NCBI RefSeq assembly: GCF_004135605.1
Contig: NZ_SDPT01000002.1
Location: 620,001 to 684,000, forward strand
Source of the DNA: Sphingomonas desiccabilis
Lineage (GTDB): Bacteria; Pseudomonadota; Alphaproteobacteria; Sphingomonadales; Sphingomonadaceae
DNA length: 64,000 nt
Direction: 5' to 3'
Position numbers and translations under genes: made by a program. Under the pieces are notes generated by a model that worked only from the letters and a program-made list of their open reading frames with translations, was not told where the DNA came from and made no database searches. Shown here one piece after another: positions 1 through 10,500 of this stretch (position 1 is the stretch's first letter; each line of letters starts with the position of its first letter).

Positions 1-1
1 G

Positions 2-1858
2 CCGTATCTAGAGCCGACGTTCAACGACAATGGCACGGCGACCAGCCTCGGGATGATCGGTGCCGACTTCATTGCGCGCTACCCACAATTCCTGGAAGCT
101 AACCGCGATCGACTTACCAACAACGGACTGAACGCGAAGATCGATCATGTCTACAACACCACGAACCGCCAGTCGGACAGCTATCAGGTCGGCGGAAACG
201 TCAAATGGAACCCGGGCGAAGGTCTGGAGGTGCGGTTCGACGCGTCGCTGACCGGCGCAAACCGCAAGTCGCCGAACCGTTATCTCGTGATCGGGGCACT
301 ACTGCCCTATAGCTATCAGTTCGACCTTGAAGGCGGCGCTGGGCTGCCGAGCGTGTCGTTCGACAACAACATCATCAACGATCCCGACCGGATGCGACTG
401 CACTATATGGCGGTCGACCGGAACACGTCGCGCGATCGCGGGTCCGAATTCCATCTCGACACGAAGTTCGACGTTAACGACTCTGTGTTGCGGTCGGTGA
501 TGATTGGCGGATCGTATACGCAGCGGCGCAAGACCAACCGGTCGTTCAACAACAGCGACTCCAATTGCACCTATTGCGGGTACCAAGTTCCGATCGAAGC
601 CGGTCTGCTGAAGAACTACGAATGGGGCAGCCTGCTGGGAACCGGAGACAGCATTCCGCCATCCCTGTTCGAATTCGATGCCGATGCGATGCTCGCCTAT
701 CTCAACGATCCGGCGACGCTGGCCATCCCGTCCAACGGCCGGACACCAGAGGAACAGGCTGCCTTCGCGCAGCGGGTGCTCGCTCTGCCGGGCGGACCGT
801 TCGGGGTGCGCGAGCAGCTTCGCGGGACGGTCAACGTCCAGGAAAAGCTGACCGCCGGCTATATCAGCATGCAGTTTGGCGGTTCGAACTGGTCCGGCAA
901 CGTCGGGGTTCGCGTGATCAAGACCGATGTGGTCTCGTCGGGTTTCAACACGCCGGTTACCAGCATCAACAACACGCCCGGCGACGATACGCTGCAATAT
1001 ACCTATGGTCCGGCAACGGCCGTCTCGGTGCGCAACAGCTATGTCAACGCGCTGCCTTCGGCCAACATCAAAATCAACATCACTGACAACTTCATTACGC
1101 GCGCCGCCTTCTCGCAGACGGTTACCCGGCCCACGCTGACCGACTTGGGCGTCAATAATGACTTTGGCGGGCGTATTTCCGTGCCGCAGTCGTCGGGCGG
1201 CAATCCGGGCCTGCTGCCGTTCAAGTCGACCAACTACGACCTGTCGGCCGAATGGTATCTTTCCCCGGTCAGCTATCTGAGTGTCGGCGCCTTCTACAAG
1301 GATCTGAGCAACTTCCTGGAGCTTCAGACGCTGCCGGTCGTTCGCTTTGGCCGAACATTCCAGGATACGCGCACCCGGAACGGTCAGACCGGTTATATCC
1401 GCGGCATCGAGGTTGGCGGGCAGTATGCGTTCGACTGGCTGCCGGGCTTGGCTTCGGGCTTCGGCGTTGCCGGAAACTATACCTATGTGAGCAGCAAGGT
1501 GGAGCGGGACCAGACGCTTGCCGACTATGATTGCGGGTATAACGGCCTCTCTCCGCACTCCGCGAACGGAAGCATTTTCTACGAGAAGTTCGGAATTTCA
1601 GCGCGGGCGTCGTATAATTGGCGTTCCGACTATCTGCGCTCGTGCCGATCGAGCCAGGGGCGCCCGCGCAATCGGTCATCTTATGGCCAGCTTGACTTCA
1701 ACCTCGGCTATGACGTGACCGAGAATGTCCAAGTGTATTTGCAGGGCGTGAACGTGTTGAATGAGAAGGTGGACGAATGGTCGGCCATTGAGGAGCGCTA
1801 CCTGCTGCTCGAGGAGACGGGCGCACGGTACAATTTCGGTGTTCGCGTGAGATTCTAA
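2..1858 (+). CDS. TonB-dependent receptor, C-terminal part (5' end outside window)
   Basis: Outer-membrane TonB-dependent receptor; 618 residues are visible. The frame is open from base 2, before the first in-frame ATG at 53, so the gene starts upstream of the window and the signal peptide, TonB box and plug are missing. What remains is the beta-barrel: alternating aromatic strands, long Asn/Gly-rich loops, a loop with a CxxC pair near 570-580, and a C-terminus NFGVRVRF ending in Phe, as expected for BAM-dependent barrels. The substrate cannot be read from this part. A stop at 1856-1858 is followed directly by gene debris, so the gene sits at the edge of a rearranged region. Confidence 0.9.
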   Translation, partial: PYLEPTFNDNGTATSLGMIGADFIARYPQFLEANRDRLTNNGLNAKIDHVYNTTNRQSDSYQVGGNVKWNPGEGLEVRFDASLTGANRKSPNRYLVIGALLPYSYQFDLEGGAGLPSVSFDNNIINDPDRMRLHYMAVDRNTSRDRGSEFHLDTKFDVNDSVLRSVMIGGSYTQRRKTNRSFNNSDSNCTYCGYQVPIEAGLLKNYEWGSLLGTGDSIPPSLFEFDADAMLAYLNDPATLAIPSNGRTPEEQAAFAQRVLALPGGPFGVREQLRGTVNVQEKLTAGYISMQFGGSNWSGNVGVRVIKTDVVSSGFNTPVTSINNTPGDDTLQYTYGPATAVSVRNSYVNALPSANIKINITDNFITRAAFSQTVTRPTLTDLGVNNDFGGRISVPQSSGGNPGLLPFKSTNYDLSAEWYLSPVSYLSVGAFYKDLSNFLELQTLPVVRFGRTFQDTRTRNGQTGYIRGIEVGGQYAFDWLPGLASGFGVAGNYTYVSSKVERDQTLADYDCGYNGLSPHSANGSIFYEKFGISARASYNWRSDYLRSCRSSQGRPRNRSSYGQLDFNLGYDVTENVQVYLQGVNVLNEKVDEWSAIEERYLLLEETGARYNFGVRVRF

Positions 1859-1875
1859 GGGGCCGATGCGTATGT

Positions 1876-2110
1876 TCATGCAACGCCAAGAAATCCGACA
1901 TCTGACTCCGCCTCGGCTCCGCCCGGTGCGATCAGGTGCACCTTCAACCGGCCGAGCTTTTTGACGAGGCCTTGTGCGGCGTCCTCCTCGGAGGCCCGCC
2001 TGGAGACGAACACTCGGTCGATCCAGCCTTTGAGGAGCGCCGGCATTAACCACAGTAGACTGGATAGACAAGGATCAGGTGATCGGCCTGATCAATTCGG
2101 TGCTGTTCTC
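1876..2110 (-). pseudogene. Frameshifted fragment of a flavodoxin-fold NAD(P)H:quinone oxidoreductase
   Basis: Read on the minus strand, one frame gives ADHLILVYPVY (about 2087-2055). After a one-base shift the next frame gives MPALLKGWIDRVFV and continues to a stop at 1876-1878 (56 codons from the ATG at 2046). Together they match the family signature in which a hydrophobic strand ending PVYWW is followed by (L/S)MPAxLKGWIDRVF. Restoring one G in TACTGTGGTTAATG would give Y-W-W-L-M and join the two frames. The N-terminal half is absent: the fragment ends at the CTAG that borders the IS5-like remnant. A dead, truncated gene; the family call rests on this motif alone. Confidence 0.6.
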
Positions 2111-2113
2111 TAG

Positions 2114-2740
2114 GGTCAGGACTCGTTGTTTAGAGCCAGAAGATGACGGTGGCAGCGAGTGCGATGGCGGAGAAGAAGGTGGTGGGGCAGCGATCGTAGG
2201 GGGTCGCGGCGCGGTGCCAGTCCTTGAGGCGGCCGAACACGATCTCGATACGGCTGCGCCGGCGGCAGCGGCGCTTGTCGTATCGGACCGGGTCGTTGCG
2301 GGATTTCCAACCGGGGATGCAGGGCTGGATGCCTTTGGCCTGGAGCGCGTCCCGGACCAGTTTGCGTCGTAGCGCGATCGACGAGCAACCACTGTGCCTT
2401 CGGCAGATCATCGAGCAGCCCTGCGGCGCCGGTGTAGTCGCTGACCTGTCCGGCGGTCAGGGAGAAGCTCAAGGGACGGCCGTTCGCATCTGCGATGGCG
2501 TGGAGCTTGGTATTCATGCCGCCTTTGGTGCGGCCGATCAGGCGCCCGAAATCCCCCTTTTACCCGCGGGCTGGATGCCGTGCGGTGCACCTTGAGGTAG
2601 GTTGCGTCGATCATCACGATCTTCGGCTCGGCCTCGCCGTCGCCAGCCCTTCCATCATCCGCGCGAACACGCCTCGCTCGCCCCAGCGCTTCCAGCGGTT
2701 ATTGAGCGTCTTGTGTGGGCCGTAGGCATCCGGCACGAGA
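2114..2740 (-). mobile_element. Remnant of an IS5-family (IS427-like) insertion sequence
   Basis: The left boundary is inferred at 2114, next to a CTAG tetranucleotide (2110-2113), a common target for this group, and exactly where the quinone oxidoreductase fragment stops. The other end is lost: recognisable transposase sequence ends near 2740 with the N-terminal third missing, so no terminal inverted repeat pair or target duplication can be shown. Confidence 0.6.
2130..2740 (-). pseudogene. IS5-family transposase, truncated and multiply frameshifted
   Basis: Recognisable transposase blocks occur in order on the minus strand but in different frames: AYGPHKTLNNRWKRWGERGV (about 2730-2660), then MIDATYLKVHRTASS (about 2615-2570), then GRTKGGMNTKLHAIADANGR with TAGQVSDYTGAAGLLDDLP (about 2530-2400), then ALQAKGIQPCIPGWKSRN and RIEIVFGRLKDWHRAATPYDR ending at the stop 2130. 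This needs at least three frameshifts. The block order and the closing FFSAIALAATVIFWL are typical of IS5/IS427 transposases from alphaproteobacteria. The N-terminal region before AYGPHKT is not recognisable. It cannot encode active enzyme. Confidence 0.85.
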
Positions 2741-3223
2741 ACGTGATAGCCGAGGTCGGCGTCAAGCTTTCCGCACGCCTCCAAAAAGCGGATCTCCCAA
2801 GCCAACATCCGAGCGTCGCAAGATCTGCCTCGATTTCCGTTATTTCGCGACGGATATAAGCGACAACGTAGTTGCTGGCTGATCGGGTCTGAGACGGTGT
2901 CGCGAAACCTAGCACTTTCGCGACAACAAGACGATGTGGAGCGGTGTATCGGGCATCTGGCGCAGACGCAGAGCGGCGTGGAGGCCGGCGCCAGCTCGGG
3001 TTCAGACGGGGCGTGACTGCCAGGCAAACACTAGACTTCTGTGACGGTCATGCCCCTCGCGCGGGAATCCGGAGCTTCATAGGACCTCATAACGCTTCAA
3101 CGCCGGAGCCGGAGGTTGGACAGTTACCGAGAGGTGCCCTCAGGAGGACAGCACATTGGTAAGCGCCTTCAGTAACGCCTGATCTGACCAGAGCTTTGAG
3201 CCGACCGGACGCCCTCGCTCGCT
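2741..3223. other. Gene-free stretch beside the IS remnant
   Basis: Short open frames exist on both strands, but none has a ribosome binding site plus recognisable protein sequence. A minus-strand frame runs into the transposase remnant (ending in a segment reading DADLGYHVLVPDAYGPHKT), which suggests a recombination junction near 2745. I see no tRNA, terminator or repeat pair here. Confidence 0.5.
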
Positions 3224-3838
3224 TTAGCCTCCGAGCGTCTGATCCTGCTGCCGGAACCAGGCGAGCGCCTGCTCGAAGTGATCGGCTTCGAAGTCCGGCC
3301 AAAGTTCATCCCTTACATAGAAGTCGGCGTAGACCGACTGCACCGGCAGAAAGCCACTAAGCCGCCGCCCACCTCCCCAGCGTACAATAAGCTCGAGGCG
3401 TGAGACCTCCTGCGAGCGCAGGCCGCCGCTTTCGAGGCCGGCCAAGTCCCACTCCCACCCATAGTTCATCAGAAGATTGACCTTCATCCCGGTGCCGCGG
3501 CGATCCCGAAATTCGATAAGTTCGCGGGGAAACTGCAATGAGGTTGCATCGCCCACCACCAGCACGGCTGCGCCGCGAGCCATGATCTCTCGGGCAAAAG
3601 CCACCGAGGCCGCCTTGAAGCTTTCTGTCTGCACCGACGGTCGTTTGATATTATCCTTGGTGAAGCAATAGATCGACACCTCCTCGATCCCGAGGAGCTT
3701 GCACTGTTCAAACAGGAGTAGACCTGGCTCTACGCCGTTTGCGTAGCCGTCCTGCTTAGGAAGGCCGCGAGATGAGGCCCAGCGCCTGTTTCCGTCTGGA
3801 ATGAATCCGACGTGCCGCGGAACTCTTCCCTTGGCCAT
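3224..3838 (-). CDS. Short divergent cis-prenyltransferase (undecaprenyl diphosphate synthase family)
   Basis: 204 residues against about 240-250 for housekeeping UppS. The N-terminus carries the family hallmark HVGFIPDGNRRWA, with Asp15 at the catalytic position, followed by RGLPKQDGYANG, where the usual GH is GY. The second block is YCFTKDNIKRP in place of the canonical (S/T)xENW. The C-terminal block LIVRWGGGRRLSGFLPVQ...YADFYV...LWPDF matches the diphosphate-binding arginines, but the usual TGGE is WGGG and the metal-binding Glu of AELY is Asp. A good Shine-Dalgarno (AGGAGA) precedes the ATG. The family condenses isopentenyl diphosphate onto allylic diphosphates with cis geometry; a short, altered member may make a short Z-prenyl product. 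It lacks the usual uppS neighbours (cdsA, dxr, frr), so it is unlikely to be the housekeeping copy. Confidence 0.8.
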   Translation of the reverse strand: MAKGRVPRHVGFIPDGNRRWASSRGLPKQDGYANGVEPGLLLFEQCKLLGIEEVSIYCFTKDNIKRPSVQTESFKAASVAFAREIMARGAAVLVVGDATSLQFPRELIEFRDRRGTGMKVNLLMNYGWEWDLAGLESGGLRSQEVSRLELIVRWGGGRRLSGFLPVQSVYADFYVRDELWPDFEADHFEQALAWFRQQDQTLGG

Positions 3839-3918
3839 TCACGCTCTCCTGCAGCCGCGTTCTAAGCGATAGCATCTGAAGTGAGGAGTGGTCACGCACG
3901 GCCTCTTCCAACGCGGGT

Positions 3919-4041
3919 TCATTGGTCAGATAGCGTTTGCCGACGGCTCTCGGGGTCTTCGCGATTTAAGGCAATCATGCCCGCCCGTGCTTTGCCGCCT
4001 CGGATCACCTCCAGAGCGTCGGCCTCGATCCCCGCGACGAT
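3919..4041 (-). pseudogene. Possible C-terminal remnant of a short-chain dehydrogenase
   Basis: About 40 codons read IVAGIEADALEVIRGGKARA and continue to a stop at 3919. This resembles the end of classical SDR oxidoreductases, where a helix of the form (A)I(V/L)xGIEAxxxEV follows the substrate-binding lobe. No Rossmann core, YxxxK motif or start signal is found upstream in any minus-strand frame. Similarity over this length is weak, so the call is tentative. Confidence 0.3.
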
Positions 4042-4581
4042 CGCAACGTTCGAGTTTGGTGGGCGTCGCAATCGGGAAGACGTACCCTGCCGCGAAAGAC
4101 GGAACATACGCAACGCGACAAACTTAGGAGATTCTCGACAGGAGCGGAGACCTCCGTTTGCCCAGGGGCGGAACGGAAGCTCGTTTTGCCTGATCACCGA
4201 TCTGCGGCCAGCCCCAAGTAGCCCATCCGAGCTAGGCCAGAACCTGAACGAGCGGCCGGCTTCAGGCGGCGGCAACGACGCCTTCGACGTCCGCTTATGG
4301 GTCGTCGGGCATCCACTGTGGCAGCCCCGACGGGTGGCGCGACTTTGCCCGACGCTCAAGATGCTCGACGACTGGATCGCCAAGTAGCTAGCCGCACGGT
4401 GCCGTTCTCCTCGAGCCGCGGACCGAAGCAATGGACCGACAGTCCATCGACAAGAATCTCGCGTTGAGCCATCGCAACTTCGAAGAAAGACTCAATTGCT
4501 ATCGAGCAAGATGGCGGGCTGGACTAAACCAATAGAGCTAAGCCACATTGCTTCGACTACTAAGACCAAGGGGGAACAGGG
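4042..4581. other. Non-coding spacer upstream of the large helicase gene
   Basis: No open frame here has a plausible start plus recognisable sequence; the two longest, on opposite strands, look random. Base composition is lower in GC just before the helicase start (4490-4570) than in the gene itself, consistent with a promoter region, but I cannot define -35/-10 boxes. A purine-rich Shine-Dalgarno (AAGGGGGA, 4568-4575) lies before the GTG at 4582. Confidence 0.4.
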
Positions 4582-7500
4582 GTGGCCACAAGTCCGATCA
4601 TGCAGGAGGACGAGGCCCCAACGTCCGTCTTCCAGAGCGATCTGCCTATCGACGAGAAGCTGGACCGGGCCCGCACCGAACTCCTAGACCTGTCGGCCCG
4701 CAACCGGCTGCTGAACATGCCTCGTTCCTCAAAGGGAGCCAAGGCGATCGAGGTCGTCGACGAGCGCAGCACAGAGGTATTCCGGCTCCTCGTCGCTGAG
4801 ACGCGACCGTTCACATTCCTTGCCGGCAAGGCGGCGCCCGCTGGAGAACAGGCGGACAGCGATGCTCCGGTGGACGAAGTCGACGAGATCGCCGATCTCG
4901 CCCAGCCGGAGGACGATGTCGCGGACGACCGGGGCGTCTTCTCGCGCCATGCCGACACGCGGCTGCAGACAAGGCTCAGGCCCAAGGGCCTGCAGAAGAG
5001 GCTGCTCGAACTCTATTTCGACGCCCGCACCCTGGAGGAGGAGCAGGGTGTCAACATCCTCTACCTGACCCTTGGCGCGCTGAAGTGGATCGATCCGAAC
5101 AACGCGGCCAACGTGCGGTTCGCCCCGCTGGTCCTCGTCCCGGCGCAACTGGAGCGAGGCAACGCCGGCGAGAAGTTCAAATTGAGGATGCGTCAGGAGG
5201 ACTATGCCTCCAACCTGTCGCTCGAGGCCTTCCTCGACCGCGTTCACGGCATCAGGCTGCCCGCGTTCGAGGTGGGGGACGCCTTCGATCCCGCCGCGTA
5301 CTTCGCCGAGGTCGCCGAGGCAGTTTCCGCGAAGCCGGGATGGGAGGTCCAGCCGGACGTGATCGTCCTCGGCTTCTTCTCGTTCGCCAAGTTCCTCATG
5401 TACCGCGATCTCGATCCCCAGACCTGGCCACAGGGCGGCAGGATCACCGATCGCGTCCTCGTGCGCGGCCTCCTCTCCGATGGGTTCTCCGGCGCAGACG
5501 GGATGATCCCCGAGGACGCGAACATCGACCCCTTCATCCCGCCCGCCGAGATGCTCCACATCGTCGACAGCGACAGTTCGCAGGCGCTGGCGGTGCACGA
5601 GGTCCGGCGCGGTCGCGACGTAGTGATCCAGGGACCGCCGGGGACCGGCAAGAGCCAGACGATCGCCAACATCGTCGCCTCGGCCGTCGCCGACGGGAAG
5701 ACCGTGCTCTTCGTCGCCGAGAAGATGGCCGCGCTCGAGGTGGTCAAGCGGCGGCTGGACGCCACCGGTGTGGGCGATGCCTGCCTGGAACTGCATAGCA
5801 ACAAGGCCAACAAAAAGGCGCTTCTGGAGGAGCTGCGGCGCACCTGGGAGCTCGGCGCTCCCAAGCACCGGGATCCGGGAAGCCTCCACGCACGGCTCAC
5901 GGCCGCGCGGGACCAGCTCAACGACCACGCCCGGCGGATGCACCAGCCACACGCCGCATCCGGCCTGACGCCGTTTCAGGTGGTCGGGCAGCTCAGCCGC
6001 CTGAGGCTCGACGGCGAGAAGCCGAACGACATCGCGCTTCCAGGTGCGCCGACCTGGTCCGCAGACGACTTCGCCGAACGGCACGGCGTGGTTGGCGAGC
6101 TCGCCGAGCGCATCGACGTGATCGGCCGACCGGCGGAGCACGCTTGGCGCGGCGTGGGGCTGTCGTCCGTCCTTCCCACGGATGCCGAGCGCCTTGAGAC
6201 CCGTGTTACGTCGCTCGTCGACCGCCTGGCCGCCTTCAGAAGCGCGCAGGCGGCGCTCGCTTCGTCGCTGGAACTGCCGGCGCCGCAGTCATTCGGCGAG
6301 CTGCCTCCCTTGCTGTCCCTAGCCGCACGCGTCGCGGGCTCGCCCGACATCGATGACATCGCCATGGCCGATCCCACCTGGGAGAGCGGCGTGGACGGCA
6401 TCGAGCGTCTGATCGCCACGGGTCAGCGCCATTCCTACCTGACGCAGCAACTGGCAGGCGCCGTTGCGGAGACGGGCTGGGATACGGACCTCACGGAGGC
6501 GCTCGCCGCACTCGCTGCACTGCCATCGGCCTTTGCGCCCGATGACTTCCGCCGTATGGAGGCGCTCGCGGCCCTCCTCCCCCGTCTGCAGGCGGAGGCT
6601 CAAGCGCTCGCCCGGGTGACGGGTCGTGACGCGCCCACCACGCTCGAAGGCATCCGACGGCTCGCTGCCATCGCGGAGCGCGTCGCGAACGCCCCCGAGG
6701 CGGATGCAGAGGCTTTCGCCGACGAGGTGTGGAGCTCGGGCGTGGAACGCGCATCGGACGTGGTCGACGCCGTTGCCGCATGTGAACGCGCCTCGTCCAC
6801 GACGGCCGGGCGCATCACCGGGGCCGCGTGGGACCTCGACCTCTCTGGTGCACGCGCGACGCTGGCGTCCCACGGCGAAGGATTCTTCCGCTTTCTGAGC
6901 GGTGAGTGGCGGCGCGCGAACGCACTCGTCCGATCGGTCCTGACCAATCCCGGCACCCGGCTCGCGGAGACGCTTGAGCTTCTCGACGCGCTCGCCGCCG
7001 GTCAGGCCGCGAAGCGGTCGATCGAACAGGAGGACGCGTTCTCGCGATCGGCGTTCGGAAGCGAATGGCGTGGCGTCCGGTCCGCATCCTCCCCGCTGCT
7101 CGGGGTGGTCGAGTGGATGCGATCACTGCGCGGGCTCGGGGCCGAGCCGCGCCTCATCGCCGCCTCACGACCGGACCGATCCGAGGTGGGGACGCGCGGG
7201 AAGCGCACCGCCGACCTCGCGGAGCAGGCACGTGAGCCGATTGAACGGCTATGGTCCGCCCTCGGCGAGGCACAGGCGCTGGCGTTCGGGGACGCCCTTG
7301 CCCCGGGTCGGTCCGACCTCCTCGCGCTGCTCACCTTCGTCGCGCGCATCCGTTCCGCCGACGCGACCGCCGCGGAAGCCTTCATCGAGGTGACGGCCGA
7401 TCTCGACGTCCGCCGGAGGCGGCTTGCGGACCTGGACGAGCATCAGCGCAAGGCGTCGATGCTGCGCGACCAGCACGATCTCGGCGTGGCCACGTTCGGA

Positions 7501-10500
7501 GGCTCGTGGCACGGCACCTCGTCGGACTGGCGCGTCCTCCGGGCGGCGGCGGACTGGATCCTCGCGAACGGCGACATACGACTGCTGTGCAGCCGCATCG
7601 TCGCACGCCGGGAGCCGGCCCAGGCGGCGGAAGGCATCCGCATCGAGGCGGTCGCGCTCGAAGCCGAGTTGCAGGCCATCGCCGAACAGCTGCGTCTCGA
7701 CATGGCGGCCTCCTTCGGGTCGGATGCGTTCTCCGGCATGCCGCTGGAGAGCGTCGTCGCTCACCTCGACCGGTGGCGCACGTCCGGCGAGAAGCTGTTC
7801 CAGTGGACCGCATACCGCGACCGCGCCGAACGTGCGTCCGCGCTTGGCTGCGAGGATGTGGTCCGCCGTCTGGCCGACGGCCGGCTCACCACGGAGGGCG
7901 CGGTCCCCGCGTTCGAGATGGCGTATTATGAGGCGGTATACGCCGACCAGATCCGTATTGACCCCGATCTGGGCACCTTCGACGGAACGCTCCACGGCCG
8001 TCTGGCCCGTGAGTTCGCCGACATGGACCGCCAGCGAATCTCCACCGCGAGCTTCGAGGTTGTACGCGCGCACCACCAGAAGGTCCCCGCCCGGGACGGC
8101 GGCTCGGTCGGCCCGCTCGGCGTGCTCAGGGCGGAGATCGCGCGGAAGCGCGGCCACATGCCCATCCGCAAGCTGATGGAGAAGGCCGCTCCCGCCATCC
8201 AGGCGCTCAAGCCCGTCTTCATGATGAGCCCCCTCTCGGTGGCGCAGTTCCTCAGTCCCGGCGTCTTCGACTTCGACCTGCTCGTCATGGACGAGGCCAG
8301 CCAGATCCAGCCGGTCGACGCCCTTGGCGCGGTCGCGCGTGCTAAGCAGGTCGTCGTGGTGGGCGATCCCAAGCAGCTACCACCCACCGCGTTCTTCTCG
8401 AAGATGACCGGCGGCGCCGACGAACAGGACGACGACGCCGGGACACGCGTCGCGGACATCGAGAGCATTCTCGGCCTGTTCACCGCGCGCGGGCTGCCGA
8501 TGCGGATGTTGCGGTGGCACTACCGGAGCAAGCACCAGTCACTGATCGCGGTCAGCAATCGCCAGTTCTACGAGAACAAGCTCTTCATCGTTCCGAGTCC
8601 CTACACCGCCGAGGCGGGGATGGGCCTGCGCTTCCATCGCGTCCCTCAGGGCGTCTTCGACGCAGGCGGGACGCGGACGAACCAGGTCGAGGCCAGGATC
8701 GTCGCGCAGGCCATCGTCGCACACGCCCGTGAGCACCCGGAGCTCTCGCTTGGGGTGGCCGCGTTCTCCGCCGCCCAGCGGCGCGCGATCATGGACCAGC
8801 TCGAACTGCTCCGGCGTGGGCTGCCGCCGGAGGTGGAAGCGTTTTTCCAGTCGCACCCGGCCGAGCCGTTCTTCGTCAAGAACCTGGAGAACGTCCAAGG
8901 CGACGAGCGCGACGTCATCTTCATCTCGGTCGGCTACGGCCCTCCCGTCCCGGGCGGCAAGGTCCCGATGCGCTTCGGCCCACTCGGGACCGATGGCGGC
9001 GAGCGGCGGCTGAACGTGCTGATCAGCCGTGCCAAGCAGCGCTGTGAGGTGTTCGCGTCCATGTCGGACGAGGACATCGACCCCGACTTCGCGGCAACGC
9101 GCAAGGGCGTCCTGGCCTTCAAGCTCTTTCTCCACTTCGCCCGGACGGGGCGGATGACGATGGCCGAGAGCACCGGCCGCGACCATGACAGCGTCTTCGA
9201 GGAGCAGGTCGCCAAGGCGCTGCAGGCGCGTGGCTACCAGGTGCACCGGCAGGTCGGCCTTGCCGGCTTTTTCATCGACCTCGCCGTGTCGGACGCCGAC
9301 CGCCCCGGCCGCTACCTGCTCGGCATCGAGTGCGACGGCGCCTCCTATCACGACGCGCGCTCCGCCCGTGACCGGGACCGGCTGCGCCAGTCGGTGCTGG
9401 AGAGCCACGGCTGGACGATCCACCGGATCTGGAGCACCGACTGGTTCCAGCGACCGAAGGAGCAGATCGACCTGGTCGTGGCGCGCATCGAGGCAGCGAA
9501 GGCCGAGCACGACGCCGAGGCGCAGGGCGCCTCGGCCCGACGCCGGAGCCATGTCGAGATCGTGACCGTCGAGCGGGAAGGCTTCACGGAGGTGGGGCTT
9601 GCCGAGGCGGAAGCACCCCCCGCCACTGCCGCCTATGAAGAGGCGCTGGTCGAACGCCCTCGGCATCTCGTCTGCGAACTGCACGATGCGCCACGTGGCG
9701 CGCTCTCCGCACTGGCTGAGGAGGTCGTCGGTATCGAGGGGCCGGTCCACGTCTGCGAGGTCGTCAACCGCATCCGGGACGCCTGGGGCCTCAAGCGTGC
9801 CGGGGCCCGCATCCAGGACGCCGTCGAGAAGGCGATCGAGGTCTCCGTGCGGGAGGGAAGGCTCGCCGAGGATGGCGACTTCCTCACCGTGCCGGGCAGG
9901 ACGCCGCGCGTGCGCGACCGCAGCGACGTCCGCTCGCCGTCGCTGCGAAAGCCCGACAGCCTTCCACCTGCGGAACTGGAGGTGGCGATCCTGTCGGTGG
10001 TGCGGGAGAATTACGGCGCGACCGACGATCAGGTGGTGCAGGCAGCCGCCCGCGCAGTCGGATTCAAGGCCACTAGCGGGCAGCTGCGCGAACTGCTCGC
10101 CGAGGTCATCGCCGACGCAGTCGCGGCCGAGCGGCTGACGCGCCGCAACGGTATGCTCGTCGTCGGGGCAGCGGCCCCAGATGGGGCGAAGCGTCCAACG
10201 AGCCCGTTGTCGCAGCTCATCGCGGCAGGGGAGAGCGAGAGCCTCGAGTTCAAGGAGACGCTCCGGTGGGACATCGCCACGAACAGCGCGAACAAGAAGC
10301 TGGAGGACGTGGTCGTGAAGACCATCGCCGGCTTCGCCAACGCACAGGGCGGCACGCTCCTGGTCGGGGTCGCCGACGACGGCACGGCCAAGGGACTTGA
10401 GCGCGACTACCTCTGCCTCGGCGGCAACCGCGATAAGCTGGAGCTGCACCTGACCAACCTGCTCGGCAAGCACTTCGGGACTGCCTTCCGAGTCGCGCAG

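Noticed and set aside
3224..3838. Housekeeping undecaprenyl diphosphate synthase
   Set aside because: Too short, altered at several conserved positions and without cdsA/dxr/frr neighbours; sits among IS debris.
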